The notes beneath the pieces were generated by a model. The model was not told the DNA's origin. It saw only the letters and a program-made list of their open reading frames with translations, and did not search any database. A stretch of 64,000 nucleotides of DNA from Isoetes taiwanensis (taxonomy: Eukaryota; Streptophyta; Lycopodiopsida; Isoetales; Isoetaceae): NCBI GenBank assembly GCA_021234155.1, contig JAJEKV010000021.1, positions 16,445,563 to 16,509,562 on the forward strand. The letters run 5' to 3'. How positions within the stretch are numbered: position 1 is the stretch's first letter; every line of letters begins with the position of its first letter. Below, piece by piece: positions 55,074-64,000 of the stretch. Made by a program: the position numbers and the translations under genes.

Positions 55074-58000
55074 GTGAATGTGTATGCACACAATAGACCT
55101 CGTCAGAGAGGTGCACTCTGGGCTGCTTTGAGATCCAAACTAGTTCGACTGGGGGCTCATGTTGCATGGTTGCTGGTGGGTGACTTCAATATGGTGGAGT
55201 TGGAAGTTGATCGGTGCGGCAGAGGATCAGAAGTCATTCAAGGCTTTGAACATGAACAATGGCAGCGCTTGGTACATGACTGTGGCTTGGTAGAGGTGGA
55301 TGGCGATGGAACCTTCACTTGGTGCAATGGCTGGCTTGGGGCTGGTAGAGCATATGCACGTCATGACAGGGGCTATTATAATGCATTGGCAGCTACATAT
55401 TTGCATAATTTCTCTCGCCATAATATGCTTGACAGCTCTATTTCAGATCACAATCCGCAATATTTCTCTTGTTCTCAGGATGGGGCGCATAGCAGGACCA
55501 AGACTTATTTCAAGTTGAACACTTTATACTTGAAGGATGAGGAGTTTAAAGATGGATGCAAGCAAGCCTGGTCCTCTGCATTTGTGAGAAGGAAAGGAAT
55601 GGCTGGGATTGTTGATGCTCTAGCTGCCGTGAAGTCCTTTGCTAAGAATTGGGGTCGTCAGCGAGTTGCTGCTAATCGAGGGATTTTTATTGCTCTGTAC
55701 CAACAATTGGTGGCTTGCAGGTCTGTTGTACCATCAGATGCCCAGCAGGAGAAGCAGATTTTGGCCAGCATTAGACAGATGGAAGCTGAGCAAGTTCATC
55801 ACGCCGAAAGTTAAAGCGGGCCCGCAATGGTTCAAAGAGGGGATCGTTGCCGCGTGCTTCTTTTTAGAGCTGCAAAAAATCGAGACAAGCTTCTCGCGAT
55901 GGTGTCTCTCAAGTTCAAGATGGGCCTCTCATCTCTCGATCCTCAAGAACTTAAGTTCTTTACGCATGGTCACTTTTCTTCCTTTTTGCTGCTTTCGTCG
56001 TCTTCCCTTTCAATCAGATTTTTTCGGGAGGCATTACCGGCAAAGATATATCCTATTATATCCGAGGAACAAAGAGCTACTCTAGAAGCGAGATTACGGT
56101 GAATGATTTAGCGGATGCTACCTTCCTTTTGAAGAAAGGAAAGTGTCCTGAATTGATGGTATTCCCGTGGAGTTCTTTTCGGGAGTTATGGGATTGTATT
56201 GGCGATGATGTGTACGACGCGTTTCAGGATTTCAAGAGGCAAAGGCGTCTAGACAAAATTCTCAACTCGGGCTGCATTTCTCTTATTCCTAAGTGTAAGG
56301 CACCTTCAACAATTTTGGATCGGCCCTATCACCTTACTATCTTACGTGGTACAAGATTTTTTGCCAAAGCTTATGCACAAAAGCTTCGGGATATTCTCGG
56401 GTGATTCTATATCCTCTACACGCGGTCGATTTACGCCAACGACGATGCATATTAAACAACGTGCCTGGCGCCTATGAAGGTATTTATTGGGCTCGACTTC
56501 AGGGCCATGAAATTGTATATTTGAAGCTGGACTTTGCAAAAGCATATGATAGTGTTGACTGGGCCTTCTTAGAGAAATGTCTCTTACGCTTTGGTTTTGG
56601 TGCACAATTCACAGCTGATGTCATGAGGCTTCATTATTACGCTTTGGTCTAGTGGTAACACACCAGCTCTTCTATTCTCTTCCAAGGGGAACCCTCAGCA
56701 TTCTTTCAGGTGGGTCATGGCATCCGTCAGGGCTGCCCTTTAGCTTCATTATTATTTACAGTTGTGGCTGAGGTTCTTGCACAGGTCTTCTCTCTTGCCG
56801 CACAGGAAGGAATCTTGCATGGACTTCCTATGAACAATGGGTCGCAGGAGATCTGTAATCAATATGCGGATGACACTTTCCTTTTTCTGAGGGCAGATGA
56901 GCAAAATTTGCAGAATGCCATTTCCTTGTTGGATTCCTTTTCCCTAGCATCTGGTATTTTTGTGGGTTGGCAGAAGTGTACAACACTATGGGCTTTGGAC
57001 TCTCCAGTTCCACCATGTGTCGCTACCTTTCCATGGAAGATCCTTCCCCATGGTAAAGCAACCAAACTTCTCGGTATCCCTGTAGGTGTTCATATCTCAT
57101 CAGGAGATGCGTGGGAGGCAGTGATTAAGGGCTTGGAAAAGCACCTTTTCGGTGGTCCACAAATAAGCTTTCCATGGCGGGGCTAATTGTTGTGGCTAAG
57201 TCGTTTTTTAAGCAAAGACTCATGTGTATATGGCTTCGTTCATGTTGGCTCCACAGTCAAAGATACAACTTCTCGTCAGGGTTGTCAGGAACTTCATCTG
57301 GGGGGGAATAGAGGAGGGTGCTACTGTCAAAGTCAGTTGGGAAAAGTGCATGTTGCCAAAGCATTTTGGTGGCCTTGGAATGATTAATTTTCTTTTGCAG
57401 AGCAAGGTGATGATTTCTAAGTTCATTTGGAGAATTTTGAATAATGTGGATGAGTCCCCGGTTCCCCGCCTTGTTTATCGATCTTTGCAAATGTGCATTT
57501 CTTTTGGGTCTCTCGGTCTCTTAGGCCGTTTTCCCACAGGCTCTGTTTCTATCCAATCGACGGCATACCCTAATGCATCCCCATTTCTTAGAGGATTGCT
57601 AGTTGCATGGGAGACTGTACAATCTCGTTTCATTTTCACCATCTTATGCACACTAGCATGACCGCAAGTTGTTGGTGGATTCCATTGGATGGTGGTCCTC
57701 CGGTTGCTTCATCCACCCATTGACGCAGTCATTCGATGGAGAGCAGCGGGTGTGTATATGATATCCGATTGGTATAATAATCAAAGGCAGTTGCTGACAT
57801 GGGAGGAGTTTTGAGCTAAGTTCCTCCTTTTAAGGTGGGATCGAGCTATTTGGCAGAAGGTGTCTTCAATTCTTCCCCCAGTAGCACAAGTGGATGACCC
57901 CCAGCCGTGGATAGTTCATGAGCATGTCAAAGCAGATAAGTTGGTGAATTCCATGTACAAGGTCTTGCTTGATCTTTGACGTCTTGCCTCCTTCGTCCAA

Positions 58001-58533
58001 GTGGCCTTTGGTCATTCCCGGGATCGGACGGTGTGTGGAAGTGGGTATGGGATAAACTACTCCATCCCAAAGTATCTGTTTTATGGTGGCAAGTCACTCA
58101 TCGTTGTCTGCGCGTTAATATTTTGGTGCACAGATTTCGTCCAGAGGTGTCTGCACTTTGTCCCTTATGTGCACAGAGGGACGAGACAATTGAGCATTGC
58201 TTCTTCCTATGTAGACATGTCAGACATGCTTGGTTGTGGCTTCAAGGCCTCTTTCATTGCAATTTGAATAGCCAGCAGGTGTTATTAGCAGTTTATCCAA
58301 GTAGTTGGGATAATTTGGCAAAAAGGGCCTTTCATTTGGCTTCTGCATGGATCATCTGGTCCATTTGGAAAAGAAGGAATCTTCTCATATTCAAAGGTCT
58401 TGCTTGTTCAGATGCACAGGTCCTTCTTGATGCCCAACAACGAATTGTCAAAGCATTCAGGTGCTCATCAATTGCTAATGAGGTGAAGAGCCGTATTTGG
58501 GAGCACTATCTTCAGATTCATACTTACTTATGA
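55074..58533 (+). pseudogene. LINE ORF2: endonuclease, reverse transcriptase, zinc-binding domain
   Basis: The endonuclease part starts MNVYAHNRPRQRGALW and has LLVGDFNMVE and SDHNPQYF. It ends at a stop at 55812-55814. The linker gives GPQWFKEGIVAACFF. RT begins NSGCISLIPKCKAPST near 56270, then KLDFAKAYDSVDWAFL near 56525, GIRQGCPLASLLFTV near 56720 and an intact catalytic YADD near 56865. Then RNFIWGG...HFGGLGMINF near 57290-57390. The C-terminal zinc domain is WKWVWDKLLHPKVSVLWWQV ... CPLCAQRDETIEHCFFLC near 58160-58220. Several frameshifts and the loss of the first endonuclease motif mean it is inactive. Confidence 0.9.
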
Positions 58534-58692
58534 GTTTTTGCTTGCTCTTCATATTGTTTAGATATTGTATTTGAGTGGGGTGGTTTTGCTCTGATGGACA
58601 TTCTCTCCACTGAGTTATTAGTCCCCATTATACTCTGTAACTTTCTCTGGATAATAAAGGCTCAAGTCCTTCAAAAAAAAAAAAAAAAAAAA

Positions 58693-58952
58693 ACATTTTG
58701 GTACATCTATAGATACTTCAGACCCGTTAATGATTGCTAGGAATTTTTGGCTTCATGAACACGGCACTTTCTTATGTCATTTTCCTCGGGAGGTATTAAT
58801 TAATATAATTGGACATCATGTCTTGCACGACAAGGGCTTTCTTTTTTAGCTCATTCGATAGCTTCTAATGATCAATTGGACTAACACAATTAGTGAGTTA
58901 CGAGCACGCAGGATAAATTATTTACATTGTTTCAAACATTACCTCTGTTGTT
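58693..58952 (+). repeat. tRNA locus duplication, copy B, right half
   Basis: Continues copy A from the LINE insertion site to about 52443 with few differences (for example TTGATGGACACG against TTCATGAACACG). After CTCTGTTGTTCTAT the two copies diverge. Confidence 0.85.
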
Positions 58953-59231
58953 CTATCTTCTTTTTTATTTTGGTAAGGTGTTGGACTTCGTGCCTGGAAC
59001 GCCGCAGTGCAGACGATGCGGCGTCTTCTTCCCGCATGCGTTCCCCCTTCCGGCATCCTGGTTGCCAGCATTAAATTCAGATTTTGAAGTTGCCGGAGCC
59101 GACCCCATTCAATGACGATGAAATTCCTACAACCTTTCTTTCACTACGAAATTGAAATTTGGCCCAGCTTTCTCTTCTCCGTTTTGGCGCCTGTAGCTCT
59201 TCGTTGGGTGAATTTTCTATCAGAAATTAAA

Positions 59232-60095
59232 TGAGAGGCAAGTATGACAAGAAAGCTGGCTAGGAACCTAAGTGTTTAAGCAGCGAGCAGGAAATGGAGC
59301 TTAAGAAATGAGCACTGGATAGAGTAGCAGCAGGCATGGGAGTAACAAAAGAACAATTCAAAATGAAGGCAACAAAAATATTTGAAGGCAATGCGCATAT
59401 ATTATGGGCAAATGGCTATCCAGAAGACAAATGGTGGAATTTATTGAAGAAAAGGCACCCTAATATTGTAATAAGATCTACTGAAACTTTAGATGTGGCA
59501 CGAGCACGAGCAATGAATCCTACAACATTTGGGTGCTTCCACACAACATTACAAGGAGTTTATAGCCACTTTAACTTTGATCCTAGCCATATTTGGAATG
59601 CGGATGAAATGGGCATTCAAGCAGGAAAAGTTAATGGCTTAAGAGTTATAGCTAAGAAAGGAAGTAGGGCTGTCCATGAGATGGTAATGAGAAACCGAGA
59701 GTGGGTGACTGTTTTAGCTTGTTGTAATGCTTCCGGCAGTGCTATTCCTAACTGTTACATTTTCAAAGGCAATAGTCTAAGAGCAAATCATGTTGTTAAT
59801 TATGAGGTTGGCACTGGTATGTTAGTGCAGCCTGAGGCTTGGATGACTAGTGAACTGTTCATGTTTTGGTTGAAATACTAACGTACCTGGGGGCGTTGAT
59901 GAAAATAATCCACATCTTATCATTTTAGATGGACATGGTAGTCATGTAGAAGATCATGTCATCCTTCTGGCCAGATCTCTAGGAATTCATCTTATAATTC
60001 TGCATCCCCATACTTCTCACAAAATGCAACCACTTGATGTGGCAATTTTTGGACATTTAAGCAATATTTCAGGAGAAATAGAGCTGAATAAATGA
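59232..60095 (+). pseudogene. Pogo-like DDE transposase, main part
   Basis: A start at 59232 leads to a frame with two in-frame stops (TAG near 59262, TGA near 59308). The open frame 59336-59881 then has the N-terminal helix region (GVTKEQFKMKATKIF), HFNFDPSHIWNADEMGIQ with the first catalytic Asp, and WVTVLACCNASGSAIPNCYI. After a frameshift at 59880 come LIILDGHGSHVEDHVILLAR (second Asp) and HPHTSHKMQPLDVAIFG (third Asp), ending at 60095. The triad spacing and the SHKMQPLDV motif are those of the DDE_1 family (pogo/Tigger/jerky-like). Confidence 0.85.
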
Positions 60096-60131
60096 ATGAT
60101 GGCATCTTGGAGCTAAATAAGGCATATTAAT

Positions 60132-60335
60132 AGGTATGTTGGTATAATTTCCAAGTTCTTTGCTTTGTTAAATTGACTTTGTTATTCTTGTGCAGGTTTG
60201 ATTTTTAAAGCATTGTCTACGGCTCTTACACCCGAGAATATTAGAGCTGGCTTCAAAGCCACTGGAATTTGTCCATTAAATCTTGCTGTAATAGATGGCT
60301 TTATTACTCTTATATCCTCAACAATAGGTTAGATT
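60132..60335 (+). pseudogene. Pogo-like transposase continuation after a short intron
   Basis: A GTATGTTGG at 60132 and a pyrimidine-rich acceptor ending TTGTGCAG at about 60195 bound a possible small intron. The frame after it reads GLIFKALSTALTPENIRAGF then KATGICPLNL, the standard post-catalytic motif of pogo-type transposases. A second, diverged version of the same segment follows at about 60340-60530 (VGFGDIVIWPLN ... DEEDIDPF). Confidence 0.65.
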
Positions 60336-60539
60336 AGAGGTTAGGTTAGAGTTGGCTTTGGAGACATTGTAATTTGGCCATTAAACCATGTTGTTATAGA
60401 TCGTCCAGCATTCTCAAGGACAGGTGTTGTACTCCAAGATTTCCAATGTGAGGATGAAGAAGATATCGATCCCTTTTTAGGGCCACATGATCATGAGCAG
60501 CACTTGGATGATGTATTCATGCCAAGGTGAGTTTACAAT

Positions 60540-61260
60540 TTAGCAGCCATTCTATTTATTCGAAAAACTTTGTTTGATCCTCTTCTTTTAATGCATAATT
60601 CAATGACTAGAAATATTGATGAATGTGGCCACTGTTGATCAAGCTAGTCTAAGCACTGCGCGAGAGCATGCTTTTCCATCCGCAACAGGTTCGTCCAAAC
60701 ATGTTCGCTTTACTTACACTTAGGTCTATGTTCTAGAAGATAGAAGGGAATATCCGGTCCATTGGCTGCCATCCATATTTTCTTTTAGCACAATTTTTCC
60801 ATCTATATTTTCCCTTAGCACAATTTTTCTATGTCTTTAATAACATACGTCAACACACATTTCACAAAGACGATAATAATGAAGCTTGGATTAAAAACAG
60901 TCATCCTAAAGATCGTTTAACAGTGACTATAGTATTAGTTAAAGTTTTGCATGATATAATATTTTGGCAAGTGACAAAGGATGTGGTCCTTGTCTGAAAA
61001 TGCAGTTTGTTAAATCAAGTTTGTGGCATTCAAGCCCAATTGAATAGGAAGAACCGTTCCATATGTGTTTCCAGCAGTAGATCAACCTCATATAAATTAA
61101 ACTTATTATGTATTTGTTTGAAATGCAGAAATAATGTTTGATGCATCTATGAGCAAGAATGGATCCAATGCATTTGATGGACCATCTAGATTAGTGACAT
61201 CCAATACCTGCTCCATCTAACATAGCTACATTACCTAAAAATCCTCAAGTGCATTACATT
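60540..61260. other. No gene; probably decayed transposon or intron sequence
   Basis: Only short frames. It separates the catalytic part of the pogo-like transposase from its probable C-terminus. Confidence 0.35.
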
Positions 61261-61264
61261 ACAA

Positions 61265-61540
61265 GTGATGGGTGGATTGGCTGTGCAGGAAGAGAGGGCT
61301 AGAAAAGCTGAGGCTGAAAACATTAAGAAACAAAAGGCAAAAGAAAAAAAGGCAGCTCAAGCAAGAAAGAGGAAAGAGAAGGAATTAATTGAGATAAGTA
61401 GGAAACGAAGGAAAGAAGAGAAAGAGATGCAAAAGAAGGCAACGGTTGAATGGGAGGCTGGCACCGGAAGATTGAGAAGCCTGTTATATGGTATGGGCCG
61501 ATGTCACATTCCTTTATGTCAGTCCAGAAACTTGTCGTGA
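61265..61540 (+). pseudogene. Probable C-terminal lysine-rich segment of the pogo-like transposase
   Basis: A 91-aa frame with long charged helices (EERARKAEAENIKKQKAKEK, then KAAQARKRKEKELIEISRKR). Lys/Arg/Glu-rich tails of this sort follow the catalytic domain in many DDE_1 transposases. The assignment rests on position and composition. Confidence 0.5.
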
Positions 61541-61544
61541 GTAT

Positions 61545-62130
61545 ACTCTAGGTATAGCTTAAATGTTTTTGCTCCATTATTATGTAAAAATAGGTTGTAT
61601 TTTTTCAGGTACAACCAATGGAGAACAGTCATTCCAGGGAACATCTTATTGGGCATCATGCTTTCTTCTTGCCTTTGATAAAAGATAATTTCAATTCAAG
61701 GCGGTTTTGATAAAAAGACATTTGTAAATATTTCAAGGCAATATCAATGTGTTTATGTGAATATCACTTTTGTTGATTATTTTGATGCTTGTTTTACAGT
61801 AAACAGGCTGTTTTATTAGTCTTAAACATTTAATTGTACAAGAAATTTATCGCAGCGGCCAAGCCCGCCGCGAACATTTCTCTTATTCAAAATTGTGCAG
61901 TTGGACCCCAGTTAATGTCGGGGGATTTTTATTAGAGGGTTTTTTTCATGATGGCAAAAAGGGTTAAATACCAAAAAAAAAAGTTAAAATTTATAAATTT
62001 GCACCTCACAACCTAGAATGAATAAGCATTTCATGAGACATAGTGCACACTTCGCTTAATAATTAATATGAAGATAACATTAACATATGGAAATAATTTC
62101 AAAAAGATATGTTACGTAGGACTAAACAGG
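61545..62130. other. No gene seen
   Basis: AT-rich DNA between the transposase remnant and the SWIM exon. It must include the 3' flank of the latter. Confidence 0.4.
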
Positions 62131-62133
62131 ACA

Positions 62134-62874
62134 TCAACGAAGGATTAAGCGTAGGACATCATCTGTGATCACAGGTTGTATGACGTCTAAATGCAATCTA
62201 GGGTCATGGTTCAATATCTTGGCTAGAACAAACATCAAATGTTTGCATGGAGTATATTGTTGTTTTGCTGTTCTAGCCAAGAAATCTGCACATGTGCACT
62301 CTGGATATTTGCAGATTCTCACTTTGTAAGTTTCATTTGGTCTTCTAATACAGTATTCGACATCTAACTGAGGTGTGATGACTTTCATTGAAAGCACTTG
62401 ACATTCGAATTGCAGAGCTTGTTCAAGTCTAACTTCTACTTCCTTCCCCAAATTTGTTCTTTTATTCATATGTTTTCCAAACCGCACCATAACTGTCATT
62501 GAGTTACTCGCCGTGGTGGATTCATTTTGCATGCAAGGATTGCCTGGGTTGATCCCTCTAATTGAGTAGTTCCCCCTCTCTAATACTCCCAACTCTTCAC
62601 TGCTTAGTTTGACCCCAGTACTGACTGGCCAATCAGCTGGTTTAGCTGGCACATTTAATATGTTAGTAAAGGGATACCAAGTGTGTTGCACATGTTCTGG
62701 ACAAAACCAAAACTTTTGCACGACTTCCCTTCCATTTGCTGTCCTTGCCCCTGTAAAACATGGTGCTGCCGTTGATCTAGTAATGATCTTATTGATAAAG
62801 GAGTTGCACTTCCTACCATTTGGTCCTAATTTTCCCTGGCACTTCACTCTACTCCTCTTGACACAATCAACTAC
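62134..62874 (-). CDS. Terminal exon of a SWIM-type zinc-finger protein
   Basis: The frame on - is open from an acceptor-like TATGTTATAG (62883-62875) to a TGA at 62134, about 245 codons. An N-terminal Cys-rich part (CQGKLGPNGRKCNSF ... FWFCPEHV) could be a second metal site. The C-terminal part has CTCADFLARTAKQQYTPCKH, the CxCx(n)CxH SWIM signature, followed by LMFVLAKIL. SWIM fingers bind DNA or proteins and occur in MULE transposases, FAR1/FHY3-type proteins and RNF-like proteins. No transposase or MURA domain is visible here. There is no ATG within the conserved start, so upstream exons are expected beyond 62.9 kb, but I could not identify them. The exon has no stop or frameshift. Confidence 0.7.
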   Translation of the reverse strand, partial: VVDCVKRSRVKCQGKLGPNGRKCNSFINKIITRSTAAPCFTGARTANGREVVQKFWFCPEHVQHTWYPFTNILNVPAKPADWPVSTGVKLSSEELGVLERGNYSIRGINPGNPCMQNESTTASNSMTVMVRFGKHMNKRTNLGKEVEVRLEQALQFECQVLSMKVITPQLDVEYCIRRPNETYKVRICKYPECTCADFLARTAKQQYTPCKHLMFVLAKILNHDPRLHLDVIQPVITDDVLRLILR

Positions 62875-62884
62875 GATCTATAAC

Positions 62885-64000
62885 ATAAAGATTTTTTTTT
62901 TATATGAATAGATGTTGCTGAAACAATAATTAGCTGGAAGTAGAAAGTTCTATATTCTAGTGAAAGTTCGAGCTTTATTCTATAAACAACTTTACAATGC
63001 GTTGTTAATCAATGATATAAATATAACATCTCAAAGCCACTCTCATTGAAATGGGTGCATTTAAATGCACATTTTAAATCATAAACAAAAAAACCCCCGA
63101 AACCATCCTTAAAAAAACCCTCTAAAAATTTGCACTCGTTAATGTCCAACATTTTCTTCTGCAATAACCAAGTGATGATGTGAAGCAACTTCGTAGGATC
63201 TTATGTTCTAACTCTAATTTAGAAATTACAAAATACAATATCTAGTTTAGTCTTTTAAAAAGTTGGTCAATACTTTTTGTTATTGAAGGTTCATGTGTTC
63301 ACAAACATCAAACATCAAGTTCTTCTATTGATCTTCGAAAGGAACACGGGACGCTCCTCCTGCAAGCTGAAGCCGGATGAAGAGTCGGATAGAGAGCCAC
63401 ATGTTGGCCCCGGAATCACGCTCCCAGCAAAAAAGGTTAGGAATTTTTGAAATATAATTACATCTAGATTAGAACGGTTTAAGCAGGGATTTAAAGAGCA
63501 CAGATTTAATGACAGTTTTTTCTGCACTGCTAGATTTGAAACTTTGGTGCCAGATTTGCACCCTATTCTTGGTTAGGCCTAAGTTTGGATAGGGTCAAAA
63601 ATGGCGCTGAACAGTTCGCAGTGGCCCAGGAGTCAGATGTGGGTCAGTGTTTGGCCTTGGAATTTCTCCATGTGGGCGATAGTGGATTACCCACCACAAT
63701 TATTTTTTTAGAATGAACAGAATGATTGGCTGGCTAGGCGGAGGTTAAGCTTGGTATTACAAAAATAAGAAGAATTGTTAAGGATTTGCATGAATTACAT
63801 TAATGGTAAATTCGATGAAAGCAAATGGGCTGTAGCCAAGCTTTTCGAAGCTCCCCTTTTATCTAGCCATGGCTACCATGGTTAAAGCTGTCTATTGTGC
63901 TGTCTTTTCTGCACCGAATGAGCCTAACCTATCCAATTCATTCGGCGATTATTCCACACTGCAGAGCAAAAGAAAGGCGAATTATGATCGGTCCTGGACT
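62885..64000. other. No gene recognised
   Basis: AT-rich sequence. A short - strand frame at 63315-63527 (SVIPGPTCGSLSDSSSGF) has no recognised domain. Upstream exons of the SWIM gene could lie here or beyond the window. Confidence 0.35.

Larger units (their letters stand above)
53210..58692 (+). mobile_element. Plant LINE (L1-like), 5.5 kb, with poly(A) tail and target duplication
   Basis: Inserted in copy B of the tRNA locus. The flanks AAACATTTGGTACAC (53197-53211) and AAACATTTTGGTACATC (from 58691) duplicate a target that is single in copy A (AACATTTTGGTACATC near 52182). It ends GGATAATAAAGGCTCAAGTC and poly(A) at 58673-58693. Two ORFs in the LINE order. There is no 5' UTR before ORF1 repeats, so a 5' truncation is likely. 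Confidence 0.92.

Noticed and set aside
1-64000. CRISPR array, bacterial operon or integron-like structure
   Set aside because: No regularly spaced repeats with unique spacers. All coding signals are eukaryotic, with introns or retroelement type.

Overview
This window reads as nuclear DNA of a land plant with a large, retroelement-rich genome. The evidence is a spliced plant-type PP2C gene, a plant cyclic-nucleotide-gated-channel exon, a plant nuclear-type tRNA-Arg(ACG), LTR retrotransposons primed by initiator tRNA-Met, and plant LINEs with C-terminal zinc-binding domains. The pogo-like DDE transposase hints at a non-seed plant (fern, lycophyte or moss), but that is only an inference. I see no organelle, bacterial or CRISPR sequence.

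Layout. 1-3.3 kb: decayed Ty3/gypsy pol on +. 3.3-4.1 kb: a dispersed repeat and half of a fold-back element. 4.1-9.3 kb: a GC-rich block holding unidentified ORFs and a decayed LINE on +. 9.3-10.9 kb: a LINE on - with a TAAA-rich tail. 11.5-15.2 kb: two possible host exons around a - strand Ty3/gypsy deletion derivative. 15.8 kb: a CNGC exon. 16.1-17.3 kb: a LINE C-terminus. 17.3-19.6 kb: tandem repeats, the best fold-back MITE copy, and a LINE 3' end with an A-rich tail. 20.5-22.1 kb: an intact PP2C gene on -. 22.6-23.0 kb: a striking set of inverted repeats. 23.6-27.15 kb: a LINE cut by the start of a very long LTR (family X, about 2.5 kb). 28.5-34.1 kb: a structurally complete Ty1/copia element nested in that LTR with a perfect 5-bp target duplication. 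35.3-42.3 kb: X internal leader, a third MITE copy, and mostly gene-free DNA. 42.3-50 kb: X-LTR fragments in both orientations, with tandemly amplified LTR starts and a nearly complete initiator tRNA-Met copy at a primer-binding site. 51.8-59.0 kb: a tandemly duplicated tRNA-Arg locus whose second copy is split by a 5.5-kb LINE. 59.2-61.5 kb: a pogo-like transposase pseudogene. 62.1-62.9 kb: a SWIM-finger exon on -.

Only the PP2C gene looks like a complete host protein gene. The SWIM exon is open, but its upstream exons were not found. Almost everything else is transposon-derived and can be ordered by nesting: copia inside the X LTR, which is inside a LINE; a small retroposon inside copia; a LINE inside one copy of a tRNA duplication.

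The most unusual signal is at 44.76-44.82 kb. The primer-binding site of the X retrotransposon family is extended into nearly the whole initiator tRNA-Met, including the non-genomic CCA. This suggests that reverse transcription read through the tRNA primer and the product was integrated.
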